Source: Heloderma charlesbogerti
Lineage: Eukaryota; Chordata; Lepidosauria; Squamata; Helodermatidae
NCBI GenBank assembly: GCA_026122225.1
Contig: JANEZZ010001900.1
Location: 186,001 to 250,000 of the forward strand
Direction of reading: 5' to 3'
Length of the DNA: 64,000 nucleotides
Shown here: one piece after another, positions 32,040 to 43,629 of the stretch
Numbering within the stretch: the first letter of the stretch is position 1
How the letters are laid out: every line of letters starts with the position of its first letter
Made by a program: the position numbers and the translations under genes
The notes under the pieces: generated by a model
Seen by the model: only the letters and a program-made list of their open reading frames with translations
What the model was told of the DNA's origin: nothing
The model's database searches: none

Positions 32040-33036
32040 ACCCCATTAGGCTTGGGCTCCTTTACTTATTGCTGAGACCCCAAATGAAGAGTTAGGTAGG
32101 TAGCGAAATATCTTCCTATCTCACCTATGATATTGGTTTGTACTTTGCCTGTGCTCCAAGGCTATTTAAGTAAGTTCCAATGAAAAAGGATTGTGAAAAA
32201 TAAAAATCATGATGACCAGGTGCTTACCTCCTAGTAAATGATAGTGTCTATCATCATGACCTTTTCTATTACATTTTATTCTGCAAGCTCTATAGAGATG
32301 TGTGTGCTTGATGGAAGTCTAAGCTTTTATTTTGTGGGAAATGACGGAAAAGGTCATCTTGCTTCACAGTGTGCCACCTCCAGGTTTGGGAAGAATATGA
32401 AATTCAAGCACTGAGTGGTTCTGGACCTCTTCCATAAAAGTGTCAAGAGAAAATCTGTGGCCTTTAATGATCACAGACATCTATGCTCAATTGAGTGTGA
32501 CTAGATGAAGCCAGAATTCAAACTGAATATCCTCAGCGAATTGTCTGCTGATTGAGATGTAGCTCGGTGAGAGAAGAGCACGGGGAAGGGGGGGATGTTC
32601 CCAAGAGAACAAATCTGTATTGAGAGAGCAAGTGAGAAACCTGATTTGAGGCTAGCAGAATTCCTCAATCAGGGAGGGCTGTGGAATGTGAAAAGCAGGG
32701 AGAAAGAAAAAATGGTGAGGTACTTGTTTTCAAGCTAAAATGTTTCCACCTATTGCCCATGAAAACTGACCTAAAGAGAAATTCTCATGCAACCCAATCC
32801 TATGCATGCTTCCTCAGAAATAAGTTGCACAGAGTTCAAAAGGTCTTACTCCTAAGTAAACATTATAGGGCTGAAATCTTACTGTCTCACACCATTCAAG
32901 AACACCTCCATTTTGTCGAAGAACCAATGTTCTTGTACACTTCTCCAACCTCATGGGCTTCTTTTTCCTGTATGATGCTCCCCATCCCTTTAGGTCAGCA
33001 AGAAAACATTTGTTTTCTCAAGTGATTCATTCTAGC

Positions 33037-33038
<2 letters not shown>
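32040..33038. other. Unassigned spacer with a decayed MITE piece
   Basis: CAATCCTATGCATGCTTCCTCAGAAATAAGT (from 32793) resembles the start of common squamate MITEs; no partner terminus is clear. No gene. Confidence 0.4.

Positions 33039-33077
<39 letters not shown>
33039..33077. repeat. (GT)n microsatellite
   Basis: Nineteen GT units. Confidence 0.95.
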
Positions 33078-33078
<1 letters not shown>

Positions 33079-34370
33079 TAAGGCTTTTAGCTTATCTCTG
33101 GTCTTCTCTAGCTGGCTTTTCTGGCCATTCAAAACCTGGTTTTAGGTTTTAATTTTTAATGAACTTTATATTGCTGTTTCATGTTGCATTGTTCTTATAT
33201 GCCACTTGGAGAGCCAATTTGGCAGGAAGAACAGCTTGTAAATGCCTGACAAACATGCACGGATACATCTATAAAAGTTCACACCAACTTTTCTGAGTTT
33301 ATTGATACCTAAAGCCAGTGATGGGGAAATCTCTCTCTGCTCAGTTCAGAATTGGGTTGGGTAATTATGACCTTTCTTGGTGAGTGCTCAGGAAAAGCTT
33401 ATTTATTTTCCATCACTTCTCTCCTGGCTCATAATATTAGTGCAGCCAACATGTGTGTTTGCACTTTTGTTACTGTCAAAAGGCTCTCCATTATCAAGTG
33501 AGTTTTCAACTATTCCTCAACTTGCTATCTACTTTTCATCTAAGCTGTGGACAATAATCACAGCTCAAACAGAACTGGTGAAAGGCACTGCTTTGTTATG
33601 GTTCCAGGGACCTGTGTGTGATCCCTGAGCTACTGGCACAGAGCGCAGCTGAGACAAGCTCACAAACTTTGGGAATAAGGATGCTGAGCAATCTCCCAGC
33701 TTACCTGACAAAGCACGGAGACACCCCCACCCCCAGCCTGAAAGAACTAAAGTTTAGGCAGAGTCCATTTATATACCCCCTGTAAGCCACCTCCCTAGCC
33801 CATCTGAATGTAGTTAGAGCTGGATGTGCGTCTAGAGTGGGGCTCTTGCCAGTCATAGGTGTTCATTTGTTGGGCTCTTACCTGCTGCAGAAATGCTGAG
33901 ATAATTAGTTAAGAAAATATCCCATAAAAATTTGCACAGTCAATTCCTTTTAAAAATACTACATTCCATTTCAGGTCATGGCAATGTATTTTGTAGATTG
34001 TGATGTAAAATTTTGAACAAAATGGTTACTCTGTTGTTGCTACTTTGAAATTCAGATTCTCCCACCCCACCCAACTACACTTGTTTCAAAACATATTGTT
34101 TGCCACCCGCACTACATGCTCGCTCCAGGCATTCAAATCCCATTTCTTTAACTTTGGGGTTTTCAATATGTCAGAAAGTAAATTGGTGATAATAGGCAAG
34201 AGAACAATGATAACATATTATTACTCACAATTGTAAAATGTTTCTTGTCCTAATATCACATCCAGATTCAGAAGTGTTACGAATGATAGCTTCTATTGCA
34301 TTTACAACTTCTCTAGCTGCATTATCGCATTAAGGAGGAGATCTTAACTGTCCTGTAGTATCCAAAATTA
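33078..34370. other. Unassigned spacer
   Basis: No gene or recognised repeat. Confidence 0.4.
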
Positions 34371-34371
34371 T

Positions 34372-35736
34372 CTAAGCTTTCCTGTAACAGTAGATTTCAG
34401 TTAAGAATCTTCCCCTTTCTCCCTTGCTTTTCACTTCCCTTCTTTCGTCAGCTACTTGTAAAGCCTCATCAGACAGCCACTTGGCTTTCTTGCATTTCTT
34501 TTTCTTTGGGATGGATTGAGTTGCTGCCTCCTGAACAATGTTACGGACCTCCGTCCATAGTTCCTCAGGCACTCTGTCTATCAGGTCTAATCCCTTAAAT
34601 CTATTCCTCACCTCCACTGTATATTCATAAGGGATATGATTTAGGTCATACCTGAATGGTTTGGTGGTTTTCCTGATGTTCTTAAATTTAAGCCGAAATT
34701 TTGCAACAAGAAGCTCATGATCTGAGCCACAGTCAGCTCCAGGTCTTGTTTTTACTGACTGTATGGAGCTTCTCCATCTTTGGCTGCAAAGGACATAATC
34801 AATCTGATTTCGATATTGACCATCTGGTGATGTCCATGTGTAGAGTCGCCTCTTGTGCTGTTGGAAAAGAGTGTTTGCTATGATCAGCGTGTTCTCTTGG
34901 CAAAACTCGATTAGCCTTTGTCCTGCTTCATTTTGTACACCAAGGTCATGCTTGTCTGTTATCCTGGTGATTTCTTGACTTCCTACTTTAGCATTCCAAT
35001 CCCCTATGATGAAGATGACATCTTTTTTTGGTGTTAGTTCTAGAAGGTGTTGTAGGTCTTCATAGAACCGATCAACCTCAGCTTCTTCGGCCTCAGTGGT
35101 TGGGGCATAGACTTGAATTACTGTGATGTTGAATGGTTTGCCTTGGATTGGTACTGAGATCATTCTATCATTTTTGAGATTGTACCCCAGTACTGCTATT
35201 CCCACCCTTTTATTGACTATGAGTGCTACTCCATTTCTTCTAAGGGATTCTTGCCCACAGTAGTACATATAATGGTCATCTGAATTAAATTCACCCATGC
35301 TTGTCCATTTTAGTTCACTGATTCCCAAGGTGTCGATGTTCAGTCTTGCCATCTCATGTTTGACCACCTCCAGCTTACCTTGATTCATTGATCTGACATT
35401 CCAGGTTCCTAAACAATATTGTTCTTTACAACAGCAGACTTTCTTTTCACCACCAGACACACCCACAGCTGAGTGTCCTTTCGGCTTTGGCCCAGCCGCT
35501 TCACTCTTTCTGGCGCTACTTGGAAATTCCCTCTGCTCTTTCCCAGTAGTATATTGGACACCTTCCGACCTGAGGGGCTCATCTTCTGGCGTCATATCTT
35601 TTAGCCTTTTGATACGTTCCATGGGGTTTTCTTGGCAAGAATACTGGAGTGGGTTGCCATTTCCTTCTCCAGTGGACCACATTTTGTCAGAACTCTCCAC
35701 CATGACCTGTCCATCTTGGGTGGCCCTGCATGGCAT
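34372..35736 (-). pseudogene. RTE-BovB LINE 5' part: endonuclease frame without reverse transcriptase
   Basis: A 454-codon open frame. The N-terminal part has STGEGNGNPLQYSCQENPM, a BovB hallmark, followed by a linker. From about residue 105 comes an APE-type endonuclease: LGTWNVRSMNQGKLE, LGISELKWTSMGE (glutamate), FNITVIQVYAPTTEAEEAE, IIGDWNAKVGSQE (the DxN pair), YTWTSPDGQYRNQIDYVL, and GADCGSDHELLVAKF (the SDH motif). The frame then continues to KWLSDEALQ and stops near 34372 before any polymerase motif. A full BovB protein is more than twice this length. The endonuclease motifs are intact, which is unusual for the relics in this window, but the element cannot be autonomous. The 3' side has no BovB tail, so it was lost by deletion or rearrangement. 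Confidence 0.85.
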
Positions 35737-35849
35737 AGCTTATGGCTTCACTGAGTTACACAAGCCCCTTCGCCACAACAAGGTAGTGATCCATGAAGGG
35801 GCAGTTTCCCATATCTCCCTTCCTAATTGCAGCCAGCCTGTATTAGCCA

Positions 35850-36118
35850 TGACTGCTTTACACTGGAATAGTATTCCCATGTTGGCTTTCCAGAAGGCTA
35901 TCAATGGCTACCAGTCTTGATGTCTATATATTACCTCCAGTATCAGAGGCAGTAGGCCTATGCAGATCAATTACTGGGGAACATGACCTGGAAGGTTCCG
36001 TTGCACTCACGTCCTGCTTGTGAGTTCTCACAGGCAGCTGGGTGACCACTGTGTAAACAGAATGCTAGACTAGATGGACCCTTGGTCTGATCTAGCTTGG
36101 CTCTTCTTATGTTCTTAT
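35850..36118 (+). mobile_element. CR1 LINE 3' tail fragment
   Basis: It contains CCAGTATCAGAGGCAGTAGG, GGGGAACATGACC, TCCTGCTTGTGAGTT, ATGCTAGACTAGATGGACCC and the end GGCTCTTCTTATGTTCTTAT, the mirror of 58677-58880. This is a reptile CR1 3' end. Confidence 0.75.
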
Positions 36119-36119
36119 A

Positions 36120-37375
36120 TTGGTAGCAATCACAGTAGTTCACAGGTAACCAGCATGCTGGTGGCAATTCTGGGGTTCATCACTTCTACTCCAAACAAGC
36201 CAGGGGAGAATAGCAAACATTTGCAGGGCCAGCATAGCTCCTGATCTCTGCAATAACAAGTACTCTTTCTAAGAGGTGCTTCCTGTTTCTCCTCTCTGTT
36301 TGTCACCACAGTCACTGTGCAAATGGCCATCTGGAAGCATTCCGAATACCTTCAGTCTGTCATCAGTTGTTTACAATCTTCAAGTCTATGGAGTTTATTA
36401 GCATACTTGTTGGTGACCATTTCACAATACAAGCATGTCTGTAATAAGTATTACAGAGAAGGTGCTTCTGCTTTTTGTGGTTTACTCACTTTAGTTTGTG
36501 CTTTACTGCCCAAGGCTGGAGAATTTTGAGAGGCCATTTTGCACACAGCTATAGTTATTAGCATAAGTAAGATCATGTATGATAAAACTATAAACATGCA
36601 GCAAAACTGACACTGGATGGCAGGCAATGCATCCCTTAGTTATATGTCAATCTATAGGCATGTAGATGTTACAAGTGCTACTGTTCATACTCAGTTGATT
36701 AGATTGATTTTTATTTGTAGTTCTTCTGTTGTTACCCAAACTAGAGTTGTAAACTAATACAATAAAATACTGCTGAACTTGGAAGAAAACAACAAAGGAA
36801 GCACCGATGTATAATCTGATAAAGAACTAGTGCTTTCTTTTTTCTGGTTTCCATTTGGGTTTGACAGCTGTCTTTTTTGTCTCAGCCAAACTAATAACCT
36901 CAGGCAAGCAGCTTATAACAAAAAATAAATAAAATAGTGCTGATCTGGTAACATTTTCTGATTTAGAGAGAGAGAAAGCTGCCAGGCTGTAACTTCTCAT
37001 TTCCGTTTGTGGCACTTTCACTGTATTGTGATAAGTTAGCAGCAGACACCTTTATTACTAGGTTTCCAACCTTTTTCCTGAGAAAAACTCTATGTCTTAA
37101 TAACTGTGTGACAGGCAGAAATGCATCAGGTGCAGCTTTGGCTTGCATGGAGATGCAGTGATGGGTAAAACTGTGGTTTTTGAGTTTATATCTATTGCTT
37201 AGCTGTTGAAGATTCAGAACTCCATCAGGGGGAAATGGCACTGTATGTTTATCTCTATGTTGTGTAGCTCACTGGTTAGGACCAGTGGTATAATGGTACA
37301 TTTTTAAAAGCAGGCTCTCCCCAGCACAGTCCCTATTGCCACACCCTCAAGGAGAGGCCAAAACTGCGGGCAGCT
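36120..37375. other. Unassigned spacer
   Basis: No gene; no recognised repeat. Confidence 0.4.
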
Positions 37376-37379
37376 GTTG

Positions 37380-38420
37380 AATGAATTTTCTCAGCAACAA
37401 TATGTAACAGTGGATGTAACTTTGGCCCCTGCTGGTTCAGTTATAGTGGATACTTTTCAACCCTCCGGCTGGTCTCCAATATTCCCTTCTTCTTGGGCAA
37501 GTTGCTGGAACATGTGGTGGCTTTTCAGCTCTAGGGGTTTCTGGATGATGTGGATTATCTAGATCCATTTCAATCTGGCTTCAGGCCTGGGTATGGGACA
37601 GAGACTGCTTTGGTCGCCTTGGTGAACAATTTATGCTGGGAACTGGACACGGGGAGTGTGTCTGTGTTGGTTTTGCTGGACCTATGAGAGGCTTTTAATA
37701 CCATCGGCCATGGTATCTTTCTGAGGCATTTGTCTGAGATGGGACTGGGAGGCACTGTTATACAGTGGCTCTGGTCCTTCTTGGAGAGGTGATCTCAGAA
37801 GGTGGTGCTGGGGGATTCCTGTTCAATGCTGTTGCTGTTGGCCAGTGGTGTCCCTCAAGGTTCCATCTTATCCCCTATGCTATTTAACATACATGAAAGC
37901 ACTGGGAGAGATTGTCCAGAATTTTGGGGTTCGGTGCCACCAGAATGCTGATGACACCCAACGCTCTCTCTCCTTTCCATCTAAATTCAAGGAAGCTGTT
38001 CTAGTTCCAAATCGGTGCCTAATGTTGGTAATGGACTGGATGAGGGTAAGCAAATTGAAGCTTAATCCAGACAAGAGAGAGGTGCTCCTCGTTAGTCAAA
38101 AGGCAGATCAGGGAATAGGGATTCAACCTGTGTTGGATGGGGTCCTCCCCTGAAGTCTGAGGCTTACAGTTTGGGTGTACTCCTGGACTCGGCCTTGAAC
38201 CTGGATGCCCAGGTATCAGCAGTGGCCAGGAGCGCCCATTCCTAGAGATGTCTGATCTGACCATGGTCCTGCATACCTTAGTTAGATCCCATTTGAATTA
38301 CTGTAATGCACTCTACATGGGGGTGTCTTCAAAAACTTTTCAGGAACTTCAGCTGGTCAGGAATTTTGTGGCCAGGCCATTGACCCTCCCCTCAGCTACT
38401 GTGGGGATTGCAGCTAAGCT
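37380..38420 (+). pseudogene. L2-group LINE reverse transcriptase relic
   Basis: Translation with frame changes gives [18 protein letters not shown] (about 37570-37620), VLVLLDL and AFNTIGHGIFLRHL (the first palm aspartate), SGVPQGSILSPMLFNIH (about 37847-37897), NADDTQR (the catalytic ADD at about 37944-37965) and, in the thumb, LKLNPDKREVLLV. At the end come LRSHLNYCNALYMG-like and LQLVRNFVARPLT-like segments. Stops and frameshifts are numerous, so it is dead. The order and motifs fit L2/CR1-clade LINEs. Confidence 0.8.
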
Positions 38421-39153
38421 CTGAGGGAACATGGCATTCTGAAAGGGGTGACAGGTGATCTCAGCATCCCTGCTAATCCAAGAATGCCAGTGCTGTATCC
38501 CTGCAAGCCCTGGTGCCACTACACCACTGAGTAGGTCCCTGGACTGTGACTTTGAGCTGATTCTGATGGCACTTCCTTGCACAATGACATTAGATCCAAA
38601 TAGCACAACCATGAGGTCACTTTTCTGTTTGGCTTGTGTGTAGCTTTGGACTTTTGAGAATACCTGCTTAAAGCCCTCCAAACCAAACCAGGGGTTCATG
38701 ATATTCCTCGTGCCCAAGTCACAGTATTCGGATGCTCTCCTCTCCTGGTGTGTACTCCTATCAAAACACCACTTCTTTGCCTTTGTCTTGCCTGACATTC
38801 CCTGTAAGTCTTATCTTCCCCTTGAAAGGCACAGCCTCCTCCCTCACTTATGCTGCCTGGCCAGTTGCTGGTTACAGTTCCTCTGGGGGTGCTTCCAAAT
38901 GAGGCTTTCATCCTGCCATTGCCCTGATTCACAGAATTTTACGGGGGGTCCAGCCAACGACGTCTTCCACTTGTTACCCTCCTGTGTTTTCCCATCGCCT
39001 TTTCTGTCTTTTTCCTTACCACAGAAAATCTGTTAAGGAAAAAGAGACAGAATTGCTGCTCAATGCCTTCTGATTGGTAGCATTAGGAGACCTCCATCTG
39101 GAAGCACCCTAGGTCACTGTCAGCTTGTGCAATATTGCACTTGCTAAATCCTT
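38421..39153. other. Unassigned spacer
   Basis: No gene or recognised repeat. Confidence 0.4.
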
Positions 39154-39392
39154 AAGCACAGCGGTGGGCAACACACTGCCTAACATTTGCGTGCACTTTG
39201 CATGCAGCCCCTGCTAGCCCCCACTGCAGCCCCCACTGACTGCTGCCCCCAGAAAAAGAATAATGGAAAACATGCCACTCAGAGCATTATGGAGCACCCA
39301 AAAGGTCAACTTTAGCTTGTTTGCGAGCTAAATTTGACCCTTTGGGGGCTCTGTAGCCCTGGACTTCCCAAAGTTGCCACCCATGTGACTTT
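39154..39392. mobile_element. hAT-like MITE related to that at 15830
   Basis: The ends GCGGTGGGCAACACACTG and AAAGTTGCCACCC are imperfect inverted repeats, and the interior CAGCCCCTGCTAGCCCCCA and TTTAGCTTGTTTG match 15860-15980. Target duplication not established. Confidence 0.55.
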
Positions 39393-41230
39393 GAGAGGTA
39401 CTATATGTTTCAGGGAGTCTGCTGTTGGCTCCTGTCAGCCAATGGACACAATGCCACAATGAAAGATCAAGACGCTTTCAAGGAAGCAAGGCCACAAAGG
39501 TGTTTTCTTTCAATACTGAACAAAAGACACAAAGAATAGTGGATCAGTGTTTTGGAAATCAGCCTTGCAAACTCTTTGTTGAGAAAAAATATCATTGGAC
39601 GATTCCTTCTGCATTCAGGTTGTACAGTGTAGGTATGGCAGAGGAGAAATGATCCCTGGTCCTCTAAAACGTTGTCATTTATTTATTTAAAGTTCACAGA
39701 ATTGCGCAGACATATGGAGGAAAGGTACTGTTGCTCATCATTCACCATAGAATTAACAGATGAACACAAGAGTCATGCAATAAAAAGAGGAATGCTTTTG
39801 CTCTCAAGGGCCATGCCCTCAGGGAGAAGCACTTCACATATTGACTTTAGCCATGTCCAGGCATTCACTTAAATGTGTGAAGGCTTAAAGCGGGTACTGG
39901 GGTGAGGCTGTGCACACTGGCCCCACCCCTGATGTCTCTGGGCATGTCAACACCCCCCCCCCCTCTCAGTTCAGATAGGGATGTCAGATAAATCCACAAT
40001 GGATTCAAATTAGTTTGGATTTCTATGATTTCGATCTGCGGATTCTACTGTGAACTGGCTTTTTCCAAGTTGTGCAGAGTCCACAGACTTGTGGACCATT
40101 TTTTGTTTAACTTCTTGGAATTGTACACACATTTCATCATACAAAAATATGAAAGATCATGGAAAATAGAGTAATATATACACAATTAAAAATAAGAACA
40201 ACGCAAAGTTGTATACATCTCTGATCTCTGAACAGCCGTGTAGCAATCGTTTGTGTGTGTGCTCTGCTCCTTGACTGTAAGCTGAGCTAAGAAAAATACA
40301 CAAAATGTTATGCACCACTGAAAGTTCCGTAAGTTGTGGCAGACATTTCCGAAGGGGAAAAATCTGGATTCATCAACGAACTGAAAGAAGCCATGAAACA
40401 CAGATGGAACAGATTTAACAAATCCATACATCCCTAAGTTCAGACCTTGGTGGTTCAACAAGTAGAGCAGAACTCTCTACACCACTGGGAAACACACATG
40501 ATTGGGAACCCTGACAAGGCAGTACCCACTTCTGAGCCCTCACACATTCAAGGAAACATCTGAATAGGTCTATTTTCTGCCATGGAATCCCTGCGCAGTG
40601 CAGAAGATTCTGGGTCATGTTCTGGGCCATGTGGCTTGCCTCCTGAGGCCTCAGCATTACTCCAGCAGGGGAAGAAAGACAAGGATGGGTAAACTGTCTT
40701 TCAAATAAGCTATACTGATCTTCTCACTGAGAAACCACAGATTAGTTTTCAAGGAACCATAGGCTTTCCCCAGAATGGAGCTTGAAAACATTACTCTAAG
40801 GAAAGCACCACATTTTTTCCAGATGCAATATATGGCACTTTGAGTGCTTGGATCCCTGCAATGTGGCATCCCTGCAATGGTAGCATGAGAGGTGTAGGGT
40901 GGCCATTTATGAGTCACACCATAGTGTGGAAGACTATGACCAGGTGAGCCTTGCTCAGTCTGCTGTCCTGGTGCTGTTTGATGGGCAACTTCAAGGCCCA
41001 GCTCTCAAAATAGAGGACTGGCAGCCATTCAAACAGAGGACTGTCCTCTGTAAAATAGGACACTTGGCCACCCTAAGCTGCATAGTCTGCTTATGGCAAA
41101 AGCAACACAAATGGACACTGATTACTTAAAAACCTGATGGTTCAGAAGGTTTCTTAAGATGTAGCAGAAACAACAACTGAAAATTCCCACAGCACCATAT
41201 GCAAGACTTTGAGAATGGGGAAATTTTCAA
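39393..41230. other. Unassigned spacer
   Basis: No gene is supported; a C-run lies at 39951-39963. Confidence 0.4.
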
Positions 41231-41238
41231 TGCAAAGG

Positions 41239-41909
41239 TAGGGATGTCAGAGAATTCTGCCACGGACTCCAGTGAGGCTGGATTCTTTAGAATCTGGCCC
41301 CCCAGAATCTGTGGTGGAATGGCCTCCCCCCCGCCACCCCGCAGAATCCCCCTGGGACAGAGCTTACCGGGCAGCAGATGTGCTGGCGGCGGCTCCAGCT
41401 CATCTCCCAGCCAGCCGCTGCCAGGCTGCTGCGGCTGCAAAGGCTGCCATTTGCGTCCTTGCAGTCAGCCATGATAGGCTAGTAAGTATTCACGTAGCCT
41501 ATCACAGCAAAGAGCAAGGATGCAAATGGCATTTGCGTGGCTGCCTTTACCGTGATAGGCTACGTAAATACTTACGTAGCCTATCACGGCAAAGAGCAGG
41601 GGCACAAATGGCATAGCAATCGCCATTTGCATCCCTCCTCTTTGCTGTGATGGGCTACATAAATACTTAGGTAGCCTATCACAGCTGACTGCAAGGACAC
41701 AAATGGCGGCCGCTATGACAGCTGCCATTTGCAGCTGCAGCAGCCCAGCCACTGCTGGAACTCCAGCTGTGGCTGGCCCTGGCCAGTGGCTCCGTGGAGC
41801 CGCTTTGGAGTGGAGCCGGCCAGGGAGGATTCCAGGGGGAGGGACGGAGCTCCTCCCCCCCACACGGATGCCCCAGCACAGAGCCAGGTAAGACTTTCTT
41901 ACATCCCTA
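41239..41909 (+). mobile_element. Palindromic hAT-like element, copy 7
   Basis: The 671-bp element has ends TAGGGATG / CATCCCTA and an exact duplication TGCAAAGG (41231-41238, 41910-41917). The interior alternates GATAGGC-type palindromes (about 41472-41506, 41551-41586, 41647-41683) with CAAATGGC-type ones (about 41522-41536, 41604-41633, 41699-41732), the same simple alternation as copy 4. The left outward site is CTTACCGG at 41363; the right is CCAGGTAAGAC at 41884-41894. Confidence 0.85.
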
Positions 41910-42018
41910 TGCAAAGGGGGGAAAGCACCAGGTAGTGCCCTGCAACACTGAGGACTATGGCTCACAAAGTCTCAGTAGACCTACCTCACAGCTACCTCTT
42001 CCCACAATGGAGAATGGT

Positions 42019-42099
42019 TTAAGGTGCAATCGTATGCATGTTTAGACGAAACATGCATAGATTTTTTCTGTCTAAACATGCATAGGACTGCACCCTTAA
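42019..42099. mobile_element. Minimal palindromic MITE (81 bp with flanks)
   Basis: The arms AGGTGCAATCGTATGCATGT and ACATGCATAGGACTGCACCC pair, with TTA(A) on each side (42019-42022 and 42096-42099). A second small palindrome (CATGCATGTTTAGACGAAACATGCATAG) fills part of the centre. The ends resemble the Harbinger-like family (GGGTGCAATCC). Confidence 0.65.
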
Positions 42100-43629
42100 C
42101 TTCTCAAGTTTAGCTCCAGGGTGAGCTGAATTGTGCCAGGGGGATATCTCAGCTGTGTTGTCCAAGATTGGCTGGTTGTCCAAGCCAGTCTTCCTGGACA
42201 CTTCAGTAGGAAGGCTGAGAACCTAGAGCTGAGCTTAAGGTTCGACAAGGAATGTTTTCTATGAAAATCAGGGGTGGAGTGGTGGGCAAAGTAGAGTTTT
42301 GAAAAGTATGGGAAGTTTCAGAAGGGTGGGAAGCTTAATGGCAAAAGCAGGAGCAACAAGAGTGCCCCTCCCCCTTTGTGCTTAAAAATGTAGTTTTGCC
42401 ATCATCACAAGACTCACTTGGGATGTTATGTCACAATGAGGTCTTGATCCAGCAGCACTGTTGTTGCCAGCCCACACTTTAAAGCAAGAAGGGGAAACAT
42501 AAAGCTGCTGACACAGCTGCTTTTCCCAGTAAGCACCCCACCTGAAAAATGTATAGATTTTCTTTAGAAACCCCCCCCCCATAGCTTGAAAGCCCCCTCT
42601 TTCACAGGCTGCAAATAGGGCCACAAAAGGGGGCATTTTCAACTCAGCCTTTGAACTGCCTCCTCCATGCTTGCCATAATAATTTGTGTTTTATGCCGTT
42701 GTCCTTTATTAAAGTCTTGGCCTATTTGAATCCTAACTAGAGGTGTCCACCACTTCATTTCCTTTCCCTTACCAAGGCACTGTTTAACCTCCCCCCTCCA
42801 CAGGAAATATCATATTTAAGAATACATAAATTCTTTCCCCCTACATATGAGAACTGATTTTCAGAGGATTCTACTGATACTTGAATTAAGGGCACCATGA
42901 TCACATGTCCAAATTGCATTCCTATGTTTTTGAAAAACTAATCTTCTCTATGATTTATTTACTAGGGAATGTCTTTAGAATAACAGAAATCAGGTGACAA
43001 TTTTCTCACTTAGCACTCATCCATCATTGCCTTGAAGCTGTCAGTGTGTGTAACGTAGCCTTGATTTGCTATAATTATTCGCTGCTTTAAATCCTGTGTT
43101 GTTGAAAGATATCATTAAGTCTCTGTTAGGAGATGAATTTAATCCATTTCTGCAAAGCAGAGTTAACATTATTTTAGTTAAATATATCTAAGCTTTTGAA
43201 TGTAATTCTTTATATAACAAAAACAAAAAAAAGTTCTTGAGAAAAACAATAGACTGGCAGAAAAGGTGTAGGTTTCTTTTACACTAGCATATGCATAAGA
43301 AGTCTTTTCTTCTTTACTATTAATAAAATAAGTGAGGAAAATAAATTTCTCTGAGATGGTTTGCTAGTGCTTCATCCATTTATGCCACCAAATAAAAAGC
43401 AATGTCATAAATTCATACATGTGGTGTAGCAAATCATGTCTCATGATACAGCCCAAAGGCTAATTTAAACATTAGGCACTTACCCATGTCTATGCTACAC
43501 ATGGCAGGCATAATATTTAATAAGCTCTTAGTCCATGTGCCAGCCGATATGAAAGCTTTTAGGGAGGGCAAGGGCCATAGCTTGGTGGCAGAGCAGGCAG
43601 AAGGCCCCACACTTAATCTCTGCCATCTC
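42100..43629. other. Unassigned spacer
   Basis: No gene or recognised repeat. Confidence 0.4.

Noticed and set aside
41465..41965. 166-codon minus-strand ORF
   Set aside because: Palindromic copy 7 read through into its flank.
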